Shown here one piece after another: positions 35,054 through 45,840 of a stretch of 64,000 nt of DNA. The stretch comes from Monocercomonoides exilis (Eukaryota > Preaxostyla > Oxymonadida > Polymastigidae), in the NCBI GenBank assembly GCA_001643675.2, contig LSRY02000006.1, positions 746,501-810,500 of the forward strand, read 5' to 3'. Numbering within the stretch: the first letter of the stretch is position 1; each line of letters starts with the position of its first letter. Both the position numbers and the translations under genes were made by a program. The notes beneath the pieces are model-generated. The model saw only the letters and a program-made list of their open reading frames with translations, did no database searches and was not told the origin of the DNA.

Positions 35054-36057
35054 CAAAGAACAATTTGAATAATTTCAACAATAACTTTGATTTATTGAAG
35101 AAATATTGTGCAGATATTCAATAAATGATTTTTTTATTGAAAAACAGAATTTAATTTGACATTTGCAAAAGTTTTTCTTCCTGTAATTCTTGAAAATTAA
35201 AGAATCGTTTCTTAAAGTAAAAATGTTGTTTTCTATCATCCTTCTCGAATAATTGATATAGGTGAATGATTTCTTAATGGGAACATCATTAATCATTAGT
35301 TTAAATAATTTATCTTTGTTTATCATTAAAGACAAAAAATGTAATAAATTGCATCATTTATTTTTTAATTTTTGTCTTTTTGGATTGATTGTTCTTTTGT
35401 TCAAAATGCATGAATAAAAAGACAAGAATGATAAAAATAAAAATTATTTTCTTCAATTAATTGAAATTCTATGTTTCTTATTTTTTGTTTTATTCGTTTT
35501 CTTTCTTCATTTCTTTTTAATATTTTGAACAGAAATTGGCATCTTGGATAAGCTTCTTCATCCCATGAAATTTCAACAATCATGGTCATACAGTTAACAT
35601 CCTTGTTTCCATTTCATAAATTGCAAAATTTTTAAAAAAAATAATGCTTCCATTTGTTTGTGCTGAATGCATTTTGAATGCTCAAAAAAGATTCAACTTG
35701 ATCATTAAATCGCAATCTTTTTCTCTCTAAACCGCATTCTCATCATCAAGCAAGCAAATGGAAACACCACATCTGGAGTGATTTATTTTTTGACGCACAT
35801 TTTGTCGAGAACAACTTTCGAACCAGCATCTATCATTCGCATTACTCTTTGCAGCATTCACCTTACCTTCTTTTCCAATTTCTTTTCCTTATTCCTTTTT
35901 GACTTTTAGCTTGAAATTTCTGAACATTGAATCAAAAAAAGGAAAAGTTTTTGATTGCAAATGAATGAAATGTGAAATTACAATTTTTCAACATCTCACC
36001 TTTCGTTGTGTTTCCTCATCACCCATCTTCACTCTCCACTTTTCTTTCTCACTCTTT
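35054..36057. other. AT-rich intergenic region with one small open frame
   Basis: It holds a small minus-strand frame (annotated separately) and otherwise AT-rich sequence. A pyrimidine-rich stretch at 35.99-36.06 kb is the immediate 3' flank of the large gene that ends at 36058. Confidence 0.4.
35401..35589 (-). CDS. Small charged protein, 62 codons, unknown
   Basis: Starts ATGACCATG and ends in TGA. The N-terminal half (MTMIVEISWDEEAYPRCQFL) followed by a basic/acidic helix (KRNEERKRIKQK) is more protein-like than the surrounding AT-rich translations. No homologue or flanking exon was recognised, so it may be a short gene, a terminal exon or chance. Confidence 0.35.
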   Translation of the reverse strand: MTMIVEISWDEEAYPRCQFLFKILKRNEERKRIKQKIRNIEFQLIEENNFYFYHSCLFIHAF

Positions 36058-39000
36058 TCAAAAACTCACAAAACTTGTCTCTGCATCTCCACTTTCTTTG
36101 CTCCCACGCTTCTCCGAAACAATTTCATAATCCACCGCATCTGACATCGTCAGCACCTGAGCCGATTCAGGGAATCGCTGGATGAACACTCGCTTCAAAT
36201 CTTTCAGCGAAGGTCTTCTGCTCACATGATTCGACAGGCAATTCTTAATGATCTCCACCAATGGTGTTTGCATCACACCATCCAACATTGGCCTCTCCCC
36301 ATTCACGATCTTCTGTCCAGCCACCTCTGCCTCATACTCCCCAAACGGGATCTTCAGTGTCAAACATTCCCACAGCATCATCCCGATCGAGAATGAAACC
36401 GATTCCTTTGTTGCTCCCATCTTCTTGTTCATCAGCAGCTCAGGTGCCTTCCACCTCAAGCACTCTTTTTTGAAACTATCTTCATCCTCAAAGGCTGACG
36501 AGGGCAGAGAGTCACTTTCATCATCATCATCACTTGCAGATGTCACAACAGTCGATAAAGAGATGGATGATGAATCTGAACTATCATCGGATGAAAGCAA
36601 ATCAGAGTGCATGACAATGCATATCACCATATGTTCTGAGAACAGAACAATGTGCGGACTCAGATTGGCAAGAGAAGAGAGCGGATTGTCCATTTCATCA
36701 AACGAGTGAAGCGCAAGATTCGCCACCCAGAACAGGATCTGAGCAGCTGTCTGCTCCCTTTCCTGCAAAGTGCCAATCACCATCTCTTTCTTCTCATTCC
36801 TCCCATGAAGCAACATGAACAGCGAATCCCTCAGATCCACAATCAATTTCTCATGAGGAGAAGAGCACGCCATTGCATCCACCAGATTCGACATGGATGA
36901 AGTGGTTGGGCACAGATCCTCTCCTCGAACAAATGTTGAATCTGAATCAGTTGTTGAAGTGGATGAAATGGATGGTGAAGGAGATCTCTTTCTTTTCTCT
37001 TCCTTTTCGTCAACCTTTTCCAGCATCCATTCTGGAATCTTGTCTGAATCCCTTCCCAGAATGTATTCAGTTGAGCCGCTTTCAGATAGAAGATGCTCTG
37101 ATGATTCAGAATGCTGCATATTCGTATCATATATTCTTTTTTTCATCCTTTCCACATTTTTCTTTTCAGCTTCCCTCTCAGCTCTCCTCCACTGCTCCTC
37201 AGGCGATATCTCCATCGTCACCATCTCAAACGCCTTCGGATCCTTCTTCACTGTATCTTCCACAATTATCTCCAATTCTTCTGTTCTTCTCTTTTGCTTC
37301 CTCCATCGAACAATGAATATCACAAGTGATATTAGAATTATCAAAAGAACAAAGGCCATAATAATCACAATGATTGGCCAAATCGATTTCCCTTCTTTTC
37401 CTCCTTCAGCAATCCTTTCATCTCCCTTCGATTCAACCTCGCTCCTGTTCTTCAGAATGAATGACTCAGTTACCGAGGGAGAATGGCCATCTCCAAACAA
37501 GATGCACACCCTCACTTCTGCACTCGCCTCTGCTCCCCTCACCATCTCCAACCCAGTTGTGCCATGCACTTCCTCTTCACTCACAAACCCAGACTCACTT
37601 ATCTCGTGTGTCTCCACCTGCTCCACATCCCCCACCGACGAAACAACCCGAAACGACAGGTTGCATGGCAGAAGAAGTGTGCCTCTGAACACAACATCCA
37701 GCACCCCTTCCTTCTCCTCTGTCTCCACCCATCGCAGTGTGGGGATGAACAATGGCGATGCTCGCTCCTCAACAATCCCCTTCAAAGTGCATCCATCATT
37801 CAGAATCCACATCGATGAATCATCTTTCACTCCGTCTCCTCCCTTCAAGCTCATGATATTCAGCTGAGCAGAATCCGAGCACAATATGTTTCTCCGAGCT
37901 GAGGGATATTTTCCAATCGATGGGTTGTTATTCGCAAACTCTCCTTTCTCAATCACCACTTTCCCTCCACTCACTGACAATCCCCCTTTCTTGCTGTTTC
38001 TCATCGAAGTCACTTTCATCTCCACTTCACTCTTCTCAAAGTCAACCATTGAGCTATTCCATTTGCATATCTCCTCTCTTCTTTCTCCTTCATTCTGTTC
38101 ATTTCTTGTTCTCTCTTCATTCTCTTCTTCTTCTCCATCAAACTCACAACAATCAACATTCACACACTCACATTTGCACACGCTCACCATCCATCCTCTC
38201 CCTTCTTTTCCCAAACACATCCTCATAGAGCAATTCATCAAATCCACTCTTTCTGCACAATCAACGATCTTCACAATGCACCCTCTGTTCTGTCTGGTGA
38301 TGTTGCTCATCGACATCTCCTTCGCCTCCACCCTTGCTTTCTTCGCATCAACAATCTCTCCATCCTCGCTCTCGATATCGCTCATCCTCAGCTGATATAT
38401 CGCAGCCTTGCTCCCTTCACAGACTGACAATACCTGTCGTGAAGTGGAAACACAGCTGACAACACATTTCTCCACCTCCAGCTCTCCACCCTCCACTTCC
38501 ACAATTGTGCTGTTCAAAAGCATCATCATTCCAACACTCTTCCACCAACACTCACTCACCCCCAATGTTCCATTCTTCACTTTCACAATGCATGAATGCT
38601 CTGATTCAAAACTCAACTCAAACAAGAATTCACATTTCTCCACAGCACTCTCATTCACAAACACAACCACACTCCCTTCATCCCCCACAGCCTCCATCTT
38701 TCCATCAAGATGGATTGTCGATTGAGTCTTCTTCAGACTCTTCACATTCATATCCCCAATCACACACTCTCCACCAATCACCCCTTCCCCATCAATCCAA
38801 ATGGAATTCCCCACTCCTCTTTGAATGTGCTTCACAGCACTGCCAATGCTCAGGCAAGGATTGTTCTGTGCCCCACATTGTCTGTCATCTCTTCCACCTG
38901 CAGAGACAAACACCTGCTGGCCGTAATAGAATGTGATCAGAGGGATCAGATCAGCATCATCCCTTTCCTTGTCTGACCCACAGATGGAGTTGGAGGATTT

Positions 39001-42000
39001 CAGGGCATCCTGGCTGAGATCCAGCACAAACAATGTCTCATTGATCTGTTTGGCAATCGACTCGCATCTGATAAACACATCCTTCCCCACAAATGCCTCG
39101 TTGCCCCAAAACCTCACATTCTCCATCCTTATCCCAACAGGTCCAAATCCACTGGTTCCACCCTCATTCGGGTCAAGTGCATCAATCATCACCCCTCCTC
39201 CTCTTCCCTTCACTCCCGAGCACGAACACATCCCCAACGAGCATCCAACAACTCTCACTTCTGATTCTCCTCTCTTCAGACACACTTTCATCCCTCCTCC
39301 TTCCTCGCTCATTTCACTCCTGCAACTCGAAACCGAACACCCCTCCAACACACACTCCATCGCACTCTCAAATGAATCCGCACTCAACACCCCTGCTCTG
39401 TTTTCTCCATTTGCGATGTTTGTAAACGAAGACCCATTCACTTTTATCACCACTTTTTCGTTGTTTGAATGCCTGTTTTCTCCCATGTTTATCCCTCTTT
39501 TGGCTTTCATCCCATTCGTCTGCTCATCCCCAAACATCGATATCAGACTTCTCTCTTTCACCCCAACATTCGTGATATTCACATCCTCCACAATCATCTC
39601 CCTTGTTGCTGCTGCACTGAAAGCGATGAACCCTTTCAATTTGTCAACCGCATCCAACGAACATCCTTGAACAATAACTCTGCCTCCATTCACTTTCATC
39701 ACACAAAACCTTGCATCTCCCATTCCATTTAATGAGCCAAATAAGCAATCCACAACAGACAAACAGATGTTTGCTCCTGATGATTCAATCAATATCTCCT
39801 GATGACTGTTTGGATTGGTATTTGAGAATGACAAATTTACCAGTGTCAGACTCACACCAGATGATATTAATGGACTGCCATTTGCATCATTCTCATCATC
39901 ATCATTGCTTGTTATCACTGCTGTGCCTTTCGATGTTCCTTCAATCACCACTTTTTGTGCCTCTGAATCTGGTGAAGTTGGCGATGAAGAAGAAGAAAAT
40001 GATATGAAATGACTCAGAAACCCTGATCCCACAATGCTGATGTGGGATTCACCTTCATCAAGTGGTTCATATCTCAGTGATATCAAGTGGTCAATCGATG
40101 AACATGGTGCTTCAGAAAACCCACATCCACTGAAGTCTCCTCCTCCATCTTTCGAAACAAATCCATTCCCACTCCAATTTGACCATAAATACACAGCCAG
40201 CGGAATCACATATCCCTCCTCTCTTGTTGTCTTCCTCTCCCATCCACACAGCTCATCCAATGATCCCAACTCCCCTTCACTCATCTCCCATTTGAAGTGC
40301 TCCTTGTTCACAATCTTGCTCAGTTCCCATCCTGAAACAAACATGTTCTTCCCTTTCCAGGCATTGCATCCTTCAAATGTCATTCCTTCAAGCACAAATA
40401 TTCCCATTTGAGCAGGCAGTTCAGCGAATATCCCCCCTCCAATTCCTCTTCCATCCTCAACATCCTCTGATGGAACTTCACATTCAGACAAATTCACATT
40501 TTTCATTTCCAAACTTCCTTCACTTCCAATTGATATCATCATTCCTCCTCCTTTCATCCCACTTCCACCTGAGCAGATCGAGGACAAATTGCTTTCTTCA
40601 ATATTCACGCATCCACCTTCTTTCATCCCAACATTCAAACATCCCCCATCTTCTCCTATCACTTCCACTCCAATCACTCTGCAATTCAAAATCTCCAATT
40701 TCACTCCACTTGTCATTGATATTGGCGATTTCCCATTCATTCTCACTCCCCCTTCCATCACAAGTCCATCAGCAATCAGATTCCCTCCCTCAATGTTTAT
40801 CACATTATATCCTATCTTTCCATTGGCCAATGCCCCGCTCTCAAATGAGACTGAACAGTTCGTCACACTGAGTGTTGATGTTGAATGAATGAATGCACTT
40901 CTCCTTGCTTTCAACTGACTTTTCACAACAAATGAAAGTCGGCTCATTGTCAGTGAATTCGAACATCCAACAAGCCATTCTTGTGTGGCTGATCCTCCAT
41001 CACTCACATTAACTTGCATCCTCTCTTCATCGGATGACACTGTTCTGCCTGAAATACTCACATCAAATAAAGAAAATTCAATTTCATCCCTTATTGATGA
41101 AGATGAAGCCACCTCAATTTCTTTCAAAGTGCTGCTCATTCTTGAGTTCGCACAATAATCGACTGTCAAACACCTGAATGCCTCAAATCCACAATGACTG
41201 TGGTCCATCCCATTTCCTCCACTCCCATCAACAATCACCTTTGTTCCCATTGTGCACAAATACACAAACAGTGGAATCACTCCACTTTCATCCCCATTTT
41301 CACTCCCACTCAATTTCAACACATCTGATGGAATTGTCAGCGGAGTGAAAAATGCAAATGAACTGGTATTCACTTTTGACTCCAAAAACACTCCACTCCC
41401 ACAATGAACAAACACATCCTTCCCATATATTGCCACATTCCCATTCATTTTCGAAAACTTCACATTCTGCCCAATTGTCAATCCACATCCCCCACTCTCC
41501 ATCAATACAAACATCCCTCCTCCTCTCCCTCCATTCCCTCCATTATTCTCTGCCTTATTCCCATCAATCACACTCGTTCCACTCACAACCACTTTCCCAT
41601 TTCCCTTCAATCCAACATATGTTCCTCCTCCCTTTCCACCAGCACAACTGCACCCATTCACATTGCATCCATCAACTGTCAACGTTCCACTCCCTCCAAC
41701 TGTTCCTTTCATCCATCCTCCATCTCCCTCATTCCTTTTGACTCCACTGATATTGCATCCTGAGCACATCACGCTCGTCATCCCTTCAGAAAATTCAATG
41801 GCTGAGTGATCATTGAATATCAGCCCTTCTTCAATCACAAATCGTTCCATTTTCAGACTCCCACTCTGTGCATTCACAATGCAATATCCAAAGGCCACAC
41901 TCGATGTGCTCTCTGACAAATGAGCAACTGAACAGTCTGTGAGTGTGAGTGATGAGCTGGTCAAACCAATGAGTGATGTTGCACCAGAAAGTTGATGTGG

Positions 42001-44892
42001 AATTTGGAACGCAATGTTCACAATGGAACTAACACTCTCCACATTTATCAAATACAAAGATGTCATGCTGCTTGGTGCTTTCACATTCACATTAGTCTTG
42101 TTAATCCCACAATACACCTCCCATTCAGATGATCCTGCCATCGAAATAACTTCTGTCAACTCAAATCCATCATTCACGATAATCTTCCGTTTGCTGTTTC
42201 TAAATCTCAATTCAACTATCTTCCCCAATGTTGAGCAGGGATGCGATGAAAATCCACATCCACTGAAATCAAAACTCCTCTCTCCACCAACATACCCTTC
42301 TTCTGGAAATGGAACGGTGAAATACACCCTCAGCGGAATTTCATAATCTCGTTTTCCCCCTTCATACCCCATCACCTCTCTGTCTCTCTCCTCTTCAATC
42401 AATATCTCAAATTTCATGTGTTCCATGTTTGCTACTACACTCAAATCCTCTGCATCCATAAATAAATTCTTTCCTGCCCACCCTCCACATTCTGAAAACA
42501 CAATATCCTGAAGAATAAAATCACTCGCTCTTTCATTCAAAAGAAGATACATCCACCCACCGCATCCTCTCCACTGTTGCTCTGAAGGAACTTCACACAT
42601 GGTTGCATGGACAACTGACTCGTTCCCAATTCTCACCTGTCCACCTTCTTTCAAAGTCACGTGCATGGCTCCTCCATTTCCTCTCGCGCATTTGCATCTT
42701 TCAAATCGTATTCCGTTCAATTCAAGTTTTTCTCCGTTTTCCACCACCTTTGAAATAACTGCGCCATCTCCAGCATTTCTAATTATTGATTCAAATGAAC
42801 AGTTTTCCATCTCAAACTCTGATGGATCTCTAAAATCCAACAGCGGGCAATTCAACTGCTCGATTGAACTGAATGTCACTTTTGCAAATCTTGCAGTCCC
42901 ACTTTGCAAAGAAATCAAACTGTTTTCAAGTCGAGAATTCTGATTTTCATCACAAGTGACCAACAAACTCTCAAATTCTGCAGATCCCCCATCAATCCAC
43001 AGCAAAATAGAGCTCTCTCCGCTGTCAGATAAGCCATGAATAAGTGTTATATCGCTGACCTTCAGCGTTTGTTCTGCAACAAAAAACAGAGCTCCATTTT
43101 CGCTTTTTCCTTTCCAACTCAAGCGCGTTTCTGTCATTACAGCACCCTTCAATTCCAGATTGGTTTCAAATGCTATTTCTGATTCTGTGTAATTGCCTCT
43201 TTGCACAAGCAAAACCTCAGTTGATGTTCGCCTTCTCAAACCAAATGATATTGTTTGGCATCCGTGCGCATGATGCCCACATCCCTCAACATCTGTTCCT
43301 CTGAATGATATACAAATAGGATCCATGCTAGAAGGTGGATTTGGAAGCCAATCGTTGCATCGGACATCATTAACACTAACGCGATTTCCCTCTGAAACTG
43401 AGAAACACATAATTATCTTCTCTTTCATTACAAACGTGCTCCAATTTTGCCAAACAATGATATCAACTCCAGCAGACCCAGCGTTATTTATAAAATAACA
43501 AAATGAGATGGAAACATTTTCAGCTGTTATTGCTCCATAATAAAATAACACTGCCCCTCCCATTCCTTTGCTATGACAAGAATCAAAGAGACAGTCAGAT
43601 ACAGCAGGCGCGCTGCTGCTATTATCAAATGCAAGTGCAGATCCATGCTGTAAACAAGAGCAAAGTTTAAATTTAAGATTTGAAATTAAAGTTCCATCAA
43701 TTCTCATTTGCATATAAAAATCCAACGCACCATAATACATTGATGAACAACTTTCAAATAATGAATCTCTAATTGTGATTTTTTCATATCCATTATAAAA
43801 CAAACTCCCAGCCATCCGATATGATGAACAGTTCATGAATTGACAAAATGCTACTTCATGAATTCCATTTCCGGAAATACTTATGGCACCACCAGAAGGC
43901 TCAGAGGTTTCTCGAATAACTGAGCATTCGCAAAACGTGCATCGTGCAATTGAAGAGCTTGATGTTCCAGAAAAGCTAAGGCAACCTCCACTTGCATCTG
44001 TTGATTTTACAGAAACAAAAGAAGTATCAGAAATTTCAATCAATCCAGTGGAAAATTCATTTCGTTTTGATGGATCAATGATTGTATTTGAGCAACTGCT
44101 GATAGATGTGTTGATCATCTTCAAACTAGTTCTTGCTTGACTAACGAGCGTTCCGTAATGTGGGCAATCGACTCGTTCGACTGCTGAATCTGAAAATGAG
44201 CATCTCTGCCATTCTTTGCTTGTGCTTTGAACGCCAAAAGTTCCTTTGCTAGAAATGTTTCGGAATGAACATAGAGAAACAGAAGCAAGCCCAACTCGTC
44301 CATCGCAGAGTAATGATGAACCAGCTTCAACCATCTTATCTGCAATATTGCATTCCTCAAAAAAGAATGATGGTAAATCGTCTGTGCTAATTAGCGCAGC
44401 TGTTCTCGAAGTGCAGCTCTGTTTTGAATTCTCGATCGTGATGTTTTTCATGCAGACATTGCTCCTGCTACACCACACCTCGCAAACATTTCCCGTTTCG
44501 GCCTCTATTGAACAGCATTGCAACTCCATCGAAGAACTTTCCAGAATATCAAAAATTCTCCCTTTTATGTTGAAAATACCAAAATTCTTCATCGAAACAG
44601 AAGAATTCAGAAAAGACACATGCCACTTCACCTGGCTTCTTTTCGTCTGTAGATTTCCTGCCACCTCGTTTGAAAAAGATTTTTCACTTTCTGTTTCCTC
44701 TTGCAGACAGCAAAGAAGCATTTCTTTTCTTATGTTCACTTGGAGCGAATTATCATTAAGTTCATCATGCTTGTTTGGTTCATCGCTATCTTTATCTTTA
44801 TTTCTACATTCCAGCATTGATTCATCCATAAGCAACAGCAAAAACAATATCATCATGTTGCCCTTCGCAATTTGAATATTCCTTCCACCCAT
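36058..44892 (-). CDS. Giant receptor-like protein: beta-helix ectodomain, one membrane span, pseudokinase
   Basis: A 2,944-residue single exon; I chose the ATG at 44890-44892 because it precedes a signal-like segment (MMILFLLLLMDES), and no ATG lies upstream in frame. The ectodomain (about residues 40-2450) is rich in short Gly/Ser/Cys/Asn turns such as GGAISISGNGIHEVAFC, typical of right-handed parallel beta-helix (pectin-lyase-like) proteins. It contains about five modules of roughly 350 residues, each ending in a CG...PC-x-S motif. One membrane span (IIVIIMAFVLLIILISLVIF) is followed by a basic stop-transfer. The cytosolic part ends in a kinase C-lobe (RWKAPELLMNKK; VSFSIGMMLWECLTLKIPFG; SRRPSLKDL). 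Neither a VAIK lysine nor HRD and DFG motifs are visible (LSPHIVLFSEHMVICIV stands in the loop), so it is probably a pseudokinase. Likely a surface receptor or adhesin. Stop TGA. Confidence 0.88.
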   Translation of the reverse strand: MGGRNIQIAKGNMMILFLLLLMDESMLECRNKDKDSDEPNKHDELNDNSLQVNIRKEMLLCCLQEETESEKSFSNEVAGNLQTKRSQVKWHVSFLNSSVSMKNFGIFNIKGRIFDILESSSMELQCCSIEAETGNVCEVWCSRSNVCMKNITIENSKQSCTSRTAALISTDDLPSFFFEECNIADKMVEAGSSLLCDGRVGLASVSLCSFRNISSKGTFGVQSTSKEWQRCSFSDSAVERVDCPHYGTLVSQARTSLKMINTSISSCSNTIIDPSKRNEFSTGLIEISDTSFVSVKSTDASGGCLSFSGTSSSSIARCTFCECSVIRETSEPSGGAISISGNGIHEVAFCQFMNCSSYRMAGSLFYNGYEKITIRDSLFESCSSMYYGALDFYMQMRIDGTLISNLKFKLCSCLQHGSALAFDNSSSAPAVSDCLFDSCHSKGMGGAVLFYYGAITAENVSISFCYFINNAGSAGVDIIVWQNWSTFVMKEKIIMCFSVSEGNRVSVNDVRCNDWLPNPPSSMDPICISFRGTDVEGCGHHAHGCQTISFGLRRRTSTEVLLVQRGNYTESEIAFETNLELKGAVMTETRLSWKGKSENGALFFVAEQTLKVSDITLIHGLSDSGESSILLWIDGGSAEFESLLVTCDENQNSRLENSLISLQSGTARFAKVTFSSIEQLNCPLLDFRDPSEFEMENCSFESIIRNAGDGAVISKVVENGEKLELNGIRFERCKCARGNGGAMHVTLKEGGQVRIGNESVVHATMCEVPSEQQWRGCGGWMYLLLNERASDFILQDIVFSECGGWAGKNLFMDAEDLSVVANMEHMKFEILIEEERDREVMGYEGGKRDYEIPLRVYFTVPFPEEGYVGGERSFDFSGCGFSSHPCSTLGKIVELRFRNSKRKIIVNDGFELTEVISMAGSSEWEVYCGINKTNVNVKAPSSMTSLYLINVESVSSIVNIAFQIPHQLSGATSLIGLTSSSLTLTDCSVAHLSESTSSVAFGYCIVNAQSGSLKMERFVIEEGLIFNDHSAIEFSEGMTSVMCSGCNISGVKRNEGDGGWMKGTVGGSGTLTVDGCNVNGCSCAGGKGGGTYVGLKGNGKVVVSGTSVIDGNKAENNGGNGGRGGGMFVLMESGGCGLTIGQNVKFSKMNGNVAIYGKDVFVHCGSGVFLESKVNTSSFAFFTPLTIPSDVLKLSGSENGDESGVIPLFVYLCTMGTKVIVDGSGGNGMDHSHCGFEAFRCLTVDYCANSRMSSTLKEIEVASSSSIRDEIEFSLFDVSISGRTVSSDEERMQVNVSDGGSATQEWLVGCSNSLTMSRLSFVVKSQLKARRSAFIHSTSTLSVTNCSVSFESGALANGKIGYNVINIEGGNLIADGLVMEGGVRMNGKSPISMTSGVKLEILNCRVIGVEVIGEDGGCLNVGMKEGGCVNIEESNLSSICSGGSGMKGGGMMISIGSEGSLEMKNVNLSECEVPSEDVEDGRGIGGGIFAELPAQMGIFVLEGMTFEGCNAWKGKNMFVSGWELSKIVNKEHFKWEMSEGELGSLDELCGWERKTTREEGYVIPLAVYLWSNWSGNGFVSKDGGGDFSGCGFSEAPCSSIDHLISLRYEPLDEGESHISIVGSGFLSHFISFSSSSSPTSPDSEAQKVVIEGTSKGTAVITSNDDDENDANGSPLISSGVSLTLVNLSFSNTNPNSHQEILIESSGANICLSVVDCLFGSLNGMGDARFCVMKVNGGRVIVQGCSLDAVDKLKGFIAFSAAATREMIVEDVNITNVGVKERSLISMFGDEQTNGMKAKRGINMGENRHSNNEKVVIKVNGSSFTNIANGENRAGVLSADSFESAMECVLEGCSVSSCRSEMSEEGGGMKVCLKRGESEVRVVGCSLGMCSCSGVKGRGGGVMIDALDPNEGGTSGFGPVGIRMENVRFWGNEAFVGKDVFIRCESIAKQINETLFVLDLSQDALKSSNSICGSDKERDDADLIPLITFYYGQQVFVSAGGRDDRQCGAQNNPCLSIGSAVKHIQRGVGNSIWIDGEGVIGGECVIGDMNVKSLKKTQSTIHLDGKMEAVGDEGSVVVFVNESAVEKCEFLFELSFESEHSCIVKVKNGTLGVSECWWKSVGMMMLLNSTIVEVEGGELEVEKCVVSCVSTSRQVLSVCEGSKAAIYQLRMSDIESEDGEIVDAKKARVEAKEMSMSNITRQNRGCIVKIVDCAERVDLMNCSMRMCLGKEGRGWMVSVCKCECVNVDCCEFDGEEEENEERTRNEQNEGERREEICKWNSSMVDFEKSEVEMKVTSMRNSKKGGLSVSGGKVVIEKGEFANNNPSIGKYPSARRNILCSDSAQLNIMSLKGGDGVKDDSSMWILNDGCTLKGIVEERASPLFIPTLRWVETEEKEGVLDVVFRGTLLLPCNLSFRVVSSVGDVEQVETHEISESGFVSEEEVHGTTGLEMVRGAEASAEVRVCILFGDGHSPSVTESFILKNRSEVESKGDERIAEGGKEGKSIWPIIVIIMAFVLLIILISLVIFIVRWRKQKRRTEELEIIVEDTVKKDPKAFEMVTMEISPEEQWRRAEREAEKKNVERMKKRIYDTNMQHSESSEHLLSESGSTEYILGRDSDKIPEWMLEKVDEKEEKRKRSPSPSISSTSTTDSDSTFVRGEDLCPTTSSMSNLVDAMACSSPHEKLIVDLRDSLFMLLHGRNEKKEMVIGTLQEREQTAAQILFWVANLALHSFDEMDNPLSSLANLSPHIVLFSEHMVICIVMHSDLLSSDDSSDSSSISLSTVVTSASDDDDESDSLPSSAFEDEDSFKKECLRWKAPELLMNKKMGATKESVSFSIGMMLWECLTLKIPFGEYEAEVAGQKIVNGERPMLDGVMQTPLVEIIKNCLSNHVSRRPSLKDLKRVFIQRFPESAQVLTMSDAVDYEIVSEKRGSKESGDAETSFVSF

Positions 44893-45840
44893 ATTTAAAT
44901 AAACACCTTCATTTATCCTGTGTGTTTCATAATGCCTAAATAAGATTTTCGCTTTTTTTGCTTTCTCTCTTTCTCTTTCATGCTCTCTGTAAATCTGTAT
45001 CCTCACGCAAATGTGCGTGGACTTGAATATTTCCGGCTTTTCTTTGCATTTCTTTTCTTCAGTCCTTCGGAATGTTTCAGATTTTGGCTTTCATTGAAGT
45101 GCCTACATATTTTCTCAAGGAATGATTCTTCAACACTTGTTCCAGGATAATCCAGCTGTTATTGAGTATTTTTAATTTTTTTTTTTTTGTTCTGTGCGCC
45201 CTTGTTGGATTATATCTCGTTAAGTGACAGAAGTGGATAAAACATGAGAAAGGCTAACTTTGAAACTGGATAGCCACAGATTCAGAAATCGGTTCTCATC
45301 TCTTGCTTAACTCACTTTCTAAAACTATCAAAATACCAGACGGAAAAAGAGTTATGCTCACAAAAGAACATAAATATTCTGTTCAAGTAATTGCACATTT
45401 CGTGGGGAGCTAAAACAATAAAATAATCAGAAAAACAAGAAAGAAAGACAATGAAAATGAAGATAAAAATTATGTAAAATATAATAATTAATGTTTGTTC
45501 CAATCTTATGAATGAAGATGGAAAGGTATTTAAAATTCACACATAAATAGAATTGCTCATTGATAAAACACTTCTCAAGTTTCACAGATAAAAATTTCAA
45601 AATCAAAGGTCAAAACATAAATATTAATGAACTTTCAAGAACAAATAATTGAATTTTGCTGGAAAGGAAGAAAATATAATGTGAAAGAAAGAACAGCGAA
45701 CTTTGTTTAATGCTCACACCTCAGCAAATTTCTCATCTTTCAGTTCCTCTTTCCCTGGTTTCTTTCTCACTTTCTCACCCAAAGCGCATTTATTTGTTTG
45801 ATGCTTCTCTGTAAGCTTTTGTGACTCATGTTCATTAATA
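44893..45840. other. 5' flank of the giant receptor gene, no other gene seen
   Basis: AT-rich. A TTTAAAT lies just upstream of the start codon (about 44893-44900) and could be promoter-like. No reliable reading frame was found. Confidence 0.4.

Noticed and set aside
38400-41763. Several plus-strand frames opposite the giant beta-helix gene
   Set aside because: They consist of His/Ser/Pro/Leu-rich text arising from the complement of Gly/Asn/Glu-rich codons; the minus-strand frame is continuous for 8.8 kb.
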